A stretch of DNA of 41,306 nt from Nitrospirota bacterium (GTDB taxonomy: Bacteria; Nitrospirota; Thermodesulfovibrionia; Thermodesulfovibrionales; Dissulfurispiraceae): contig JADFXU010000003.1 in the NCBI GenBank assembly GCA_015233365.1, forward strand, positions 1-41,306. The letters run 5' to 3'. Under the pieces are notes generated by a model. The model did not search any database. It was not told the origin of the DNA and was given only the letters and a program-made list of their open reading frames with translations. Positions 9,072 to 14,968 of the stretch are shown in pieces. Position 1 is the stretch's first letter; each line of letters starts with the position of its first letter. The position numbers were made by a program, and so were the translations under genes.

Positions 9072-9476
9072 ATGAAAATATCAGGATTGGGCCTTATTGT
9101 TTTGCCGCTGTTTATTGTATTTTTTTATGTCGGAGCTGCGGCAGCGCAGAAACAAGGCGCGATTCCGAAGGACGAATCCCTGCGCAAGGGTGAGACAAGG
9201 GCAACGCTTGACCCAGGAAAATTTGACGACACCCGCGTGAAAGAGGCCTACAAGGTCGCAAAAAAAATCCCGTGGGTCCTGGACAGTATCTATTGTTTTT
9301 GCATGTGCAAGGAATCTCCGGCTTTCAGGCATAAGAGCCTGCTCAGTTGTTACGTTGACGATCATGCTGCAGTCTGAGATATCTGCCTTGGGGAGGCCCT
9401 GCGGGCCTTCGAGCTTTATAAAAAAGGTTACTCCGCGAAGCAGATACGGGAAACTGTAGAGAAGGAATTCAAATGA
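9072..9476 (+). CDS. PCYCGC-like secreted Cys-rich protein, candidate selenoprotein (in-frame TGA at 9375-9377)
   Basis: The first 101 codons encode a signal peptide (to about AAAA-QKQG) and a Cys-rich domain: IPWVLDSIYCFCMCK with Cys75, 77 and 79, then HKSLLSCYVDDHAAV. A TGA follows, and the same frame continues DICLGEALRAFELYKKGY to a TGA at 9474-9476, 134 residues in all. In relatives I remember (PCYCGC-type proteins of unknown function) a Cys sits where the TGA is ('HxAxCDxC'), so selenocysteine would make a UxxC motif. A hairpin at 9392-9410 fits a bacterial SECIS. The alternative is a nonsense mutation or base error. AAAGGAGGT lies 8 bases before the ATG. The gene carries the island's shared operator, pointing to a periplasmic metal or redox role. 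Confidence 0.7.
9392..9410 (+). promoter_or_regulatory. Possible bacterial SECIS hairpin
   Basis: Directly after the in-frame TGA, GGAGGCCC (9392-9399) pairs with GGGCCTTC (9403-9410), giving 8 pairs with one G-U and a three-base loop TGC. The loop starts 22 bases after the TGA and has a G in its first two bases. Both fit the general bacterial SECIS pattern (short stem, small loop, about 16-37 bases from the UGA). Coding constraint and GC content could produce such a hairpin by chance. Confidence 0.5.
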
Positions 9477-9517
9477 TAACTCCCATACTGTGGCACGTTG
9501 CTTAAAATAGTGTTTGG

Positions 9518-9534
9518 TCTATCTTTAAGATAGA
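9518..9534 (+). promoter_or_regulatory. Short palindrome before the ribosome site of the membrane DHp-like gene
   Basis: TCTATCT (9518-9524) and AGATAGA (9528-9534) are perfect inverted repeats with a 3-base gap. They lie just upstream of the GAGGAGGT ribosome site at 9536-9543. It could be an operator half-site pair or a small mRNA hairpin limiting ribosome access. No more can be said. Confidence 0.3.
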
Positions 9535-9553
9535 TGAGGAGGTGAGCACAGGA

Positions 9554-10174
9554 ATGGCTCATACTATCGCGGAGAAGACAAAGAGCAAGGTGCATCCCTG
9601 GCGAATACAAGTTATTTCATCGGTTATAGGTGTTTTGACCGGATATCTCTTATTTCACCCTTATACCATGCTCATACATTCCATGACTAAAAATCATCAT
9701 AATGAAAATGCAGCTTACAATTATAGGGATATCTTCTGGACGACGCTTCACGCTTTCGATAGCGAGATGTTTGTGATGGCAGTATCTTTTGCCCTTTTCG
9801 GTGGGGTTATCGGGCTGCTCATCGGCATACTGATCAATAAGCGCAGGAAAATCTATGAGGCGGATCTCGAAAACGAAAAGAAAAAGATAGCGTCGGAAAC
9901 GCTCCAAAGATTGATGATAACGCTATCGCATCACCTTTTAAATGCAAATACCATAATCGGGGGAGCGGCAAGACGTTGTCAGAAGCTCGAACCGGAAAGT
10001 GAGGTCAGCGACTTTGTGGACATGATAGAAGAACAATCAAAAAAGATAGATACAGTGATCGGGACACTGAGAAAACTGACCGAGATCAAGGTCGCAGATT
10101 ACACCAGCAATGGCCACGGATTGATGATAGATATCGCCAGGGAGATTGAAAAATCATCAGAAAGTAAAGCGTAA
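9554..10174 (+). CDS. Membrane protein with a kinase-type dimerisation helix but no ATPase domain
   Basis: About 206 residues with two membrane helices (IQVISSVIGVLTGYLLFH and the segment FVMAVSFALFGGVIGLLIGI). Between them is a periplasmic loop of about 50 residues with HHNENAAYNYRD, followed by a charged coiled coil. The cytoplasmic part resembles the DHp four-helix dimer of histidine kinases (LQRLMITLSHHLLNANTIIG), with a His pair at the phospho-acceptor place. The protein ends where the ATP-binding domain should begin. It could be a phosphotransfer or kinase-modulating partner; function unknown. The ATG at 9554 is chosen (AGGAGGT about 10 bases before); a GTG at 9542 overlaps the ribosome site. 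It lies between the selenoprotein candidate and paralog B. Confidence 0.7.
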   Translation: MAHTIAEKTKSKVHPWRIQVISSVIGVLTGYLLFHPYTMLIHSMTKNHHNENAAYNYRDIFWTTLHAFDSEMFVMAVSFALFGGVIGLLIGILINKRRKIYEADLENEKKKIASETLQRLMITLSHHLLNANTIIGGAARRCQKLEPESEVSDFVDMIEEQSKKIDTVIGTLRKLTEIKVADYTSNGHGLMIDIAREIEKSSESKA

Positions 10175-10198
10175 TGGGCAATGGATGCCCATTACGCT
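10168..10198. terminator. Bidirectional hairpin between convergent genes
   Basis: AGCGTAATGGGCA (10168-10180) pairs perfectly with TGCCCATTACGCT (10186-10198) around the loop ATGGA. The stop codon of the upstream plus-strand gene lies inside the left arm. It sits between two converging genes, so it probably ends both transcripts, although the following U-tract is weak. Confidence 0.65.
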
Positions 10199-10220
10199 GA
10201 TCCCTTTAATTTATCATATC

Positions 10221-10610
10221 TTACTGCGCGTCTATATTGAACTTCACAATGGAAGTCTTACCGCTTTTTGTTATCTTAACTGCAACATTCCATGCGCCTG
10301 ACATCGACGGATTCAGCGTAGCAGCATACTTTGTCCCTGTCAATAACGCTACGCTCTTGTAATTAGCTGCAGGCATCCCGGGCATAGCCGGCATTGAATA
10401 ATTGACCAATACCTTTGCATCGGTAACGGGCCTGCCGGAGGCATCCGTAATCTCAATTTCCATGCTGTTATTACCTACAACAGGCGGGTTTTTATCGAGC
10501 CTTATCTCTACATTATAGTCACCAGCCTTCTGTTTGACTTCCAGTCCTTTTGCATAAGCTACACCCGCCATCAACATAACTGCCAGGATTAATGCCATTA
10601 ACCGTTTCAT
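10221..10610 (-). CDS. YtkA/FixH-like periplasmic protein, paralog B
   Basis: Secreted 129-residue paralog of the protein at 8411-8800, with the same signal peptide type and domain. Conserved stretches are NPPVVGNN, VTDAKVLVNYSMPAMPGMPA and SGAWNVAVKITKSGK. The start is the ATG at 10610, five bases after GGGAGGT; the open frame runs nine codons further upstream without a ribosome site. Relative to paralog A the first 135 bases differ at only about nine positions, while the C-terminal half has clearly diverged. This suggests recent gene conversion or a mosaic duplicate. It has its own promoter with the shared direct-repeat box at 10665-10682 and appears monocistronic. Confidence 0.85.
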   Translation of the reverse strand: MKRLMALILAVMLMAGVAYAKGLEVKQKAGDYNVEIRLDKNPPVVGNNSMEIEITDASGRPVTDAKVLVNYSMPAMPGMPAANYKSVALLTGTKYAATLNPSMSGAWNVAVKITKSGKTSIVKFNIDAQ

Positions 10611-10651
10611 CAATACCTCCCGATATTTGTTTTCCAACTTTCCGTATTTAC

Positions 10652-10682
10652 AATATCATCTGTTTGTGAAGGAATTATGAAG
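10652..10682 (-). promoter_or_regulatory. Promoter and direct-repeat operator of paralog B
   Basis: On the minus strand CTTCATAATTCCTTCACA (10682-10665) is followed after 7 bases by the -10 element GATATT (10657-10652). TTCATA lies 18 bases from the -10 and could serve as the -35. The layout is identical to the copies at 11222 and 12661. Confidence 0.65.
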
Positions 10683-10700
10683 ACAAAAAAAGCGCCCCTC

Positions 10701-11051
10701 CTAGAACTTTATAACGATATACCACGGGCCCTTCATCGGAAGATTGAGTTTTGCCCCGTACCCTGAGCCACTCGCTTCCGCATCGGCGCTGCTTTCCATA
10801 TACGGCATTTGAGTGGATTGCCTTTGGGCAGTCATATAATATTTTATGCTTACCTTGGCATCGGTGACAGGTTGCCCGACCTTATTTGTTATTTTTATAA
10901 GGAGATAGTTCTCACCAACCACAGACGGCGTCTTTTCAAAGGCGGCTGTGACAGTATAATCACCTGCCTTCTTTGTCATGTATACATCTGCATAGACAGA
11001 ACCGGCGCTTACCACAAGCATAAGCACAATCAATGGAATCACTCTCTTCAT
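10701..11051 (-). CDS. YtkA/FixH-like periplasmic protein, paralog C (C-terminally short)
   Basis: Secreted paralog of 116 residues: signal peptide MKRVIPLIVLMLVVSAGSVYA, then the domain with KKAGDYTVTAAFEKTPSVVG, GQPVTDAKVSIKYYM and a Met pair in STQMPYMES. It stops with GPWYIVIKF-TAG, where the other copies continue for about 15 residues to finish the last beta strand. It may be a natural short version or a truncated, decaying copy. The ATG at 11051 has AAAGGAG six bases upstream; the frame is open for 43 more codons upstream without signal features. Its promoter box is 170 bases away, leaving a 5' leader of about 150 bases that contains a hairpin. Confidence 0.75.
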   Translation of the reverse strand: MKRVIPLIVLMLVVSAGSVYADVYMTKKAGDYTVTAAFEKTPSVVGENYLLIKITNKVGQPVTDAKVSIKYYMTAQRQSTQMPYMESSADAEASGSGYGAKLNLPMKGPWYIVIKF

Positions 11052-11075
11052 TTTTTCTCCTTTCGTTGCTGGCGT

Positions 11076-11110
11076 CAATATTCGGGAAGATTTTTGCTTT
11101 CCGAATATTG
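11076..11110 (-). promoter_or_regulatory. Hairpin in the 5' leader of paralog C
   Basis: CAATATTCGGGAAG (11076-11089) and CTTTCCGAATATTG (11097-11110) form a 14-pair stem with one G-U and a 7-base loop. It lies between the promoter at about 11209 and the ribosome site of paralog C. No U-tract follows in either direction, so a leader regulatory structure is more likely than a terminator. Confidence 0.4.
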
Positions 11111-11208
11111 GTAGTTTGTTCTTATTTTCACAGTACCATAATTCCTCTGATGCACAAGTTACCATTAAAAGCGCAACCATAACTTGCAGGTATCCGATCT
11201 ACAAAAAG

Positions 11209-11239
11209 ATTATCATCTATTTGTGAAGAAAATATGAAT
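11209..11239 (-). promoter_or_regulatory. Promoter and direct-repeat operator of paralog C
   Basis: On the minus strand ATTCATATTTTCTTCACA (11239-11222) is followed after 7 bases by the -10 element GATAAT (11214-11209). It has the same spacing as the copies at 10665 and 12661. Transcription would start near 11202, well upstream of the coding start at 11051. Confidence 0.6.
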
Positions 11240-11303
11240 TTCAAACAATTAAGGGTGCTTGACTGTTACGGCAGCCAAAAGCTACAAAAATGTAGGCAAG
11301 TCA

Positions 11304-11332
11304 TTGACAAATAAAGAGTAATGCCCGATACT
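11304..11332 (+). promoter_or_regulatory. Sigma-70-type promoter of paralog D
   Basis: TTGACA at 11304-11309 and GATACT at 11327-11332 are separated by 17 bases. The gene start is 57 bases downstream. The direct-repeat box is absent here, so this paralog may be expressed constitutively. Confidence 0.5.
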
Positions 11333-11389
11333 AGAGTCGGATCGTAATTATGAATTCGATTCAATCTAATTTTTATAAGGAGGAAATGG

Positions 11390-11797
11390 ATGAAGAATTG
11401 TGTTGTGTGGGTAGTTTCTTTACTATTTATGGCAGGTGCGTCTTACGCAGCGGATGGAGTCATGAAACAAAAGGTAGAAGACTACACTGTAGCTGTCGCT
11501 TTTGAAAAAATGCCGCCATCAGTCGGGGACAATATGCTGACAATTACTGTCACCGATCCCGCGGGGAAAACGGTGACAAATCCAGTTGTAAAATTACGGG
11601 CTCATATGGAAGAGCTTAAGATTACCGAAAAGGTAAAAACAATGGGGTATATGACTGCACCGGTGGATCTGAAACATGAGGGGGCTGCATGTGTATCTAC
11701 AGTCGATTTTACCATGCCAGGGCGCTGGGTTGTCGATATGAAAGTGAAAACGGACGGCAAGTTTATCACCACATCATTCCACGTTAAGGTAAAATAG
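11390..11797 (+). CDS. YtkA/FixH-like periplasmic protein, paralog D
   Basis: Secreted 135-residue member of the same family on the opposite strand. The signal peptide runs to about GASYA-ADGV. The domain keeps KVEDYTVAVAFEKMPPSVGD, DPAGKTVTNPVVKLRAHM, a Met pair in KTMGYMTAPV, and the end GRWVVDMKVKTDGKFITTSF. It is the most divergent copy and lacks the MPAMPGM stretch. AAGGAGGA lies five bases before the ATG at 11390. It is driven by a plain promoter without the shared operator. It converges with paralog E, and a perfect hairpin separates them. Function unknown; probable periplasmic metal-binding or chaperone-like protein. Confidence 0.82.
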   Translation: MKNCVVWVVSLLFMAGASYAADGVMKQKVEDYTVAVAFEKMPPSVGDNMLTITVTDPAGKTVTNPVVKLRAHMEELKITEKVKTMGYMTAPVDLKHEGAACVSTVDFTMPGRWVVDMKVKTDGKFITTSFHVKVK

Positions 11798-11804
11798 AGA
11801 ACAG

Positions 11805-11844
11805 CATCAATACCCGGGAATACTGAATTTCCCGGGTATTGATG
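11805..11844. terminator. Perfect 16-bp bidirectional terminator hairpin
   Basis: CATCAATACCCGGGAA (11805-11820) pairs without mismatch with TTCCCGGGTATTGATG (11829-11844) around an 8-base loop. It lies between the stops of converging paralogs D and E. The downstream tracts are only moderately T-rich in either direction. Confidence 0.75.
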
Positions 11845-11852
11845 AATTGTTC

Positions 11853-12260
11853 TTATTTAATCAGAGTAAAAAAACCTGCGGTCTGCTCTTGTCCTCCACG
11901 TGTGATTGTTACTTCGATATTCCATGGACCGGACATCGAGAAATTCAGATTTGCCTTGTAACCGGTATTCGTTGCCTCTGCGCCTGCCTCTGAACCCATG
12001 TAAGTCATAGTGAGATATTTTCCGGTCGGGCCGGCTTTTTCTCTCATATAATAGTGGACTTTAACAGTCGCATCTGTAACTGCCTTGCCTGACTCATCTT
12101 TAATGTTTATAAGAAAGGTGTTATCCCCTGCCTTTGGTGTCTTATCAAAGCCGGCCAAAACTGTGTAATCTCCGGCTTTTTTTGTCATTACGTTATCTTG
12201 AGCATACGTTACACCTGCCATCAACACGACCGCCAGGATTAATATCACTAACCGTTTCAT
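11853..12260 (-). CDS. YtkA/FixH-like periplasmic protein, paralog E
   Basis: Secreted 135-residue paralog: signal peptide MKRLVILILAVVLMAGVTYA, then DNVMTKKAGDYTVLAGFDKT, GKAVTDATVKVHYYM, the Met pair in KYLTMTYMGSEAG, and the ending SGPWNIEVTITRGGQ. The ATG at 12260 has GGAGG eight bases upstream. The signal-peptide DNA is nearly the same as in paralogs A and B. It is the second gene after the Met/His-rich protein (60-base gap) and probably depends on the operator at 12661. Role inferred as for the other copies. Confidence 0.83.
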   Translation of the reverse strand: MKRLVILILAVVLMAGVTYAQDNVMTKKAGDYTVLAGFDKTPKAGDNTFLINIKDESGKAVTDATVKVHYYMREKAGPTGKYLTMTYMGSEAGAEATNTGYKANLNFSMSGPWNIEVTITRGGQEQTAGFFTLIK

Positions 12261-12319
12261 AACTGATACCTCCACATTTCTTGTTCTTTTCTGCATTTTG
12301 GATGCCTCAAAGAAGCCTC

Positions 12320-12616
12320 TCAATTTCTTCCTGACCCAGGCGTCCCATGCATCTTACCGCTCTGGTCGTTCTGCTCATCCTGCGACATCCCACCCTGATC
12401 CATTTGCATATTTTGATTGTTCATTGAGCCATGATCCATAGAATCATGGGGCATCGATGCATGGTCCATGGCCCCCTGATCCATCGACCCACTCATCTGT
12501 CCGTTTTCCATTTGGCAATCCTGCGTTGAACCATGCCCACCGCCGCCCATCATGGCGAAGGCGCTGCCCGCGACGAATACGAGAATCAACCCGACTACGA
12601 TAATTGTTTTCGTCAT
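12320..12616 (-). CDS. Secreted Met/His-rich metal-binding protein
   Basis: A 98-residue protein with a signal peptide (MTKTIIVVGLILVFVAGSAFA) followed by a low-complexity mature part. The mature part is full of Met, His, Asp, Gln and Gly, with repeats such as MDQGAMDHASM and HDSMDHGSM. Such MxxxM and MDH repeats bind Cu(I)/Ag(I) in periplasmic buffers such as SilE/PcoE and in CopA/CopB-type copper proteins; this one is not obviously homologous to any of them. The ATG at 12616 has GGAGGGAG a few bases upstream; the longer open frame to 12661 runs back to the operator and is not used. It is the first gene of a two-gene unit with paralog E, under the shared direct-repeat box. Confidence 0.8.
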   Translation of the reverse strand: MTKTIIVVGLILVFVAGSAFAMMGGGGHGSTQDCQMENGQMSGSMDQGAMDHASMPHDSMDHGSMNNQNMQMDQGGMSQDEQNDQSGKMHGTPGSGRN

Positions 12617-12647
12617 AACTCCCTCCTGATGCATTTGTTGAATAAAG

Positions 12648-12678
12648 AGTATCATTTGCATGTGAAGAAATTATGAAG
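12648..12678 (-). promoter_or_regulatory. Promoter and direct-repeat operator of the Met/His-rich gene
   Basis: On the minus strand CTTCATAATTTCTTCACA (12678-12661) is the best copy of the shared box. It is followed after 7 bases by the -10 element GATACT (12653-12648). The start codon is 32 bases further on. Confidence 0.65.
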
Positions 12679-12836
12679 TACTCAGATGGCGCAATAGGAA
12701 TAGATTTCAGGTTGCAACAATTGGATGAATATGCCGGCAAATATATTCATGTTGAGCCCTTCTTTGGTTTTTTGTTCTTCACAGAACTGTTATACCAAAT
12801 CAGGGCCCAACATTAAGACCCGCCGCTATTCAGGGC

Positions 12837-13934
12837 CTAGAACATTACCTGAATACCGGCATTGAGAATCCAGCTGGTTTTCAACTGAAGGCCGTTCACG
12901 TATTGATAAATGGGGATGCCTCCTTCAACTCCAAAACCAAGTCGCCCCGTATGGATGCTTGCTCCTACCAGACCATCGAGCCGCCGGCCGCCGTAGTTGC
13001 GGGGATCGGCATCAGGCGATGGCGCCCCTGTCACAGGATCGAGTATCTTCTGGATTTCGGAGTCCTGTCCCCTGATCCGCCCAGTGTCGTTGAATGCAAG
13101 GCGCAGCCAGGTCGCAGCAGGGCCGAAGGCACGCTGCACCCAACTCGTCAACTTCAAGCTATCACCAAGGCTGTAGCCGCCATCGTTTTTACTTATATGA
13201 TAGGTGTACATGGCTTGCCCGCCCCAATTCCATTTGGCATCGCCGCTGAGGCCGTTATACGTAAGCGCAGGTTTGAGATCGTATGTCCCTGAACCGAGTT
13301 GCATGTCATAAGGGGCGCGAAATTCCATTCCCATCATGGGAGCCGTCTGTTTTATGCTGCCGGTCGGCAGGCTCAAACCGAGACTGCCGACAAGGTATTT
13401 GTTGATCTTGTATATCCCCCGCAGTTCCGTGTCACCGAATCCCTCTGTTCGCATTACGGGTTGGCTCATGTAAGGCCTGCCCATACCCATGTTCATCAGC
13501 ATCTCCATATTATTGGCCTGATAATTAGCCATCCCCATAAGTGTCAGCCGGTCAGTAACCCCGTACATAACCATAAACATATGCATGTTCATGGTCATAC
13601 CGGTGGGTATCATCATATAATTATAAGGCTTGTTACTATTCCAACCGACACTGTTTGTGTCGACGTTGTTACTGCCGGAGCGCAACCCGCTCATATTCGT
13701 ATACATGTACTTGTAATTGACCATCCACATACCGGCCGGGTGGGTATGATATATATCGTCGCCAAAAGCGGGATTGTACAGCAACTGGGCGCCTGCCCCC
13801 ATATTGTCCATACTGTGACCAGCGTGCTCATGCCCCTCGTGGCATGGCTGAGCATCCGTATCCATGTCCGCTGCGCCTGCAGCGGCCCAATTTAACAACA
13901 GGCACATTATCACAAACAGAATAAATCTTTTCAT
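12837..13934 (-). CDS. Met-rich outer-membrane beta-barrel protein linked to copper handling
   Basis: A 365-residue secreted protein: signal peptide to about WAAAGAA, a His-rich start (CHEGHEHAGHSMDNM), then alternating beta strands ending in a terminal Phe (AGIQVMF), as in outer-membrane barrels. The segment around residues 100-150 is very Met-rich (MIPTGMTMNMHMFMVMYG, NNMEMLMNMGMG). It resembles the 'transporter' family often found beside copper efflux genes (meta-pathway phenol degradation-like barrel). Role in passage or sequestration of Cu/Ag is inferred. AAGGAG lies about 11 bases before the ATG. It is apparently monocistronic; no shared operator box is seen upstream. Confidence 0.75.
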   Translation of the reverse strand: MKRFILFVIMCLLLNWAAAGAADMDTDAQPCHEGHEHAGHSMDNMGAGAQLLYNPAFGDDIYHTHPAGMWMVNYKYMYTNMSGLRSGSNNVDTNSVGWNSNKPYNYMMIPTGMTMNMHMFMVMYGVTDRLTLMGMANYQANNMEMLMNMGMGRPYMSQPVMRTEGFGDTELRGIYKINKYLVGSLGLSLPTGSIKQTAPMMGMEFRAPYDMQLGSGTYDLKPALTYNGLSGDAKWNWGGQAMYTYHISKNDGGYSLGDSLKLTSWVQRAFGPAATWLRLAFNDTGRIRGQDSEIQKILDPVTGAPSPDADPRNYGGRRLDGLVGASIHTGRLGFGVEGGIPIYQYVNGLQLKTSWILNAGIQVMF

Positions 13935-14006
13935 TATTATTTAGTTCTCCTTGCCGTATTAATAGAAATGTTTCCCTTGACGCTGAATAAAAAACGTCTG
14001 TTTACC

Positions 14007-14065
14007 CGTCATGCCCGCAGTCTGTCAGCGGGAATCCAGAGTGTTTGGGGAACTCGGGGATGACA
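14007..14065. repeat. REP-like palindromic element
   Basis: CGTCATGCCCGC...GCGGGAATCCAG (14008-14039), followed by GGGGATGACA (14057-14066), is the common intergenic palindrome type 'GTCATnCCCGC...GCGGGAATCCAG'. The inner stem is CCCGC/GCGGG, and the ends (GTCAT/ATGAC) also pair. It lies downstream of the small secreted gene at 14093 and upstream of the barrel gene. Confidence 0.6.
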
Positions 14066-14092
14066 ATAACAGCGTATTTAGGCCGCACTACT

Positions 14093-14380
14093 TTAGGATC
14101 TGGGAGGACGTTCCTGTTGAAAAGGTATAAGAAAGGCATGAAAAGCGGGCTGTAAGGTTTCGTGAAAATATATTCCTCCGGGAAAAAACAGGCTGAACAG
14201 CCCATCGAGCATCCAGGGTGTGTCAGCCTGGACTGATAGAACACTGCCCGACGCGTTACAGACATCCAGCGTGAGGAGTGACGCGGTTTTATTATCAGGA
14301 TACTGACAGGCATTAATATGAACAGGCGCAATCACTATCACAATGAACGCGCCCAGAATTATAAGGGTTATTAATCTCAT
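14093..14380 (-). CDS. Small secreted protein of unknown function
   Basis: A 95-residue protein with an N-terminal hydrophobic segment (MRLITLIILGAFIVIVIAPV) that looks like a signal peptide. The mature part has ACQYP, SLLTLDVCNASG and an aromatic C-terminus ending FQQERPPRS. Similar small proteins, with a LDVC motif and a QxERPP end, are remembered beside heavy-metal efflux genes, but I know no function. No ribosome site precedes the ATG at 14380. A good sigma-70 promoter ends nine bases before it, so the message may be leaderless. It is divergent from the DUF2318 gene. Confidence 0.5.
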   Translation of the reverse strand: MRLITLIILGAFIVIVIAPVHINACQYPDNKTASLLTLDVCNASGSVLSVQADTPWMLDGLFSLFFPGGIYFHETLQPAFHAFLIPFQQERPPRS

Positions 14381-14389
14381 TGACGTGAA

Positions 14390-14419
14390 ATATAACCCGG
14401 AACGGGACCGCTCTGTCAA
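14390..14419 (-). promoter_or_regulatory. Promoter of the small secreted gene, close to leaderless
   Basis: On the minus strand TTGACA (14419-14414) and TTATAT (14395-14390) are separated by 18 bases. The expected transcription start is around 14383, within a few bases of the ATG at 14380. Confidence 0.5.
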
Positions 14420-14475
14420 GTATTGAATGGCTTGATCTGCGCTCCAGACTTATCCAGTGTCTGAACCGCAGTGAC

Positions 14476-14505
14476 TTGATAGAGCCGGGCAGGACATTCT
14501 AAAAT
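14476..14505 (+). promoter_or_regulatory. Promoter of the DUF2318 gene, close to leaderless
   Basis: TTGATA (14476-14481) and TAAAAT (14500-14505) are separated by 18 bases. The expected start of transcription is about 14512, at the ATG (14511). No ribosome site is present. Confidence 0.4.
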
Positions 14506-14510
14506 GGTAA

Positions 14511-14936
14511 ATGAAACCATCGATTGTTTTTTTAATCGCAGCGGTTTTCCTTTGTGCATGTGAAACTCATTCTGCATATCACAGGGCGCCTTTTGACGGG
14601 AACAAGTCCGAAATAGATGTAAGCAATCTGAAAGGAAATCAGCCAGAATTTTACTCTGTCGTGCTTGACGGGAAAACCGTAAATTTTTTTCTCCTCAGGG
14701 TAAATGGCGGGATTCAGTCGTACTTCGATGCATGCAGGGAATGTTTCCGCAAGAAATTGGGATTTCGTTTCAATGAAGGCTTCATCCAGTGCAAAGCATG
14801 CAATGTGAAATATCCTCCGGAGGCATTAACGGAAGGGATAGGCAGTTGTTGTCCCATTCAACTGAAAGGCGCCATGCAGGCAAACAGATACATCATTACC
14901 CGAGAAGCCCTCATTGAAGGCAAAAAATACTTTTGA
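14511..14936 (+). CDS. DUF2318 Cys-rich lipoprotein
   Basis: A 141-residue protein with a lipoprotein-like signal (VFLIAAVFLCAC) and a DUF2318 domain. The Cys pattern is CRECFRKKLGFRF, then CKACNVKYPPEAL, then GIGSCCPIQLKG, which fits the CxxC, CxxC and GxGxC signature of the family. In other bacteria DUF2318 domains occur with Fe/Cu uptake systems (FtrABCD/P19 type) and are thought to bind heme, Fe-S or metal. Here it borders the copper island. No ribosome site is seen, and a promoter ends just before the ATG. Confidence 0.75.
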   Translation: MKPSIVFLIAAVFLCACETHSAYHRAPFDGNKSEIDVSNLKGNQPEFYSVVLDGKTVNFFLLRVNGGIQSYFDACRECFRKKLGFRFNEGFIQCKACNVKYPPEALTEGIGSCCPIQLKGAMQANRYIITREALIEGKKYF

Positions 14937-14968
14937 CACGAAACCATTTTATTCATAAATATGGCCGA

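Noticed and set aside
9072..9377. Taking the 101-residue product ending at the first TGA as the whole gene
   Set aside because: The downstream frame continues with family-like sequence (DICLGEALRAFELYKKG), so a stop there would remove a conserved part. Selenocysteine or a nonsense change is more likely.
9375..9377. Alternative genetic code with UGA as a sense codon
   Set aside because: TGA is the normal stop of several genes in the window, for example cusC (7094-7096) and namZ (36115-36117).
10801..11114. Plus-strand 101-residue frame opposite paralog C
   Set aside because: Antisense to a gene with a clear signal peptide and family domain.
13299..13895. His-rich 198-residue open frame on the plus strand
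   Set aside because: The His residues come from antisense reading of the ATG/Met-rich codons of the outer-membrane barrel gene.
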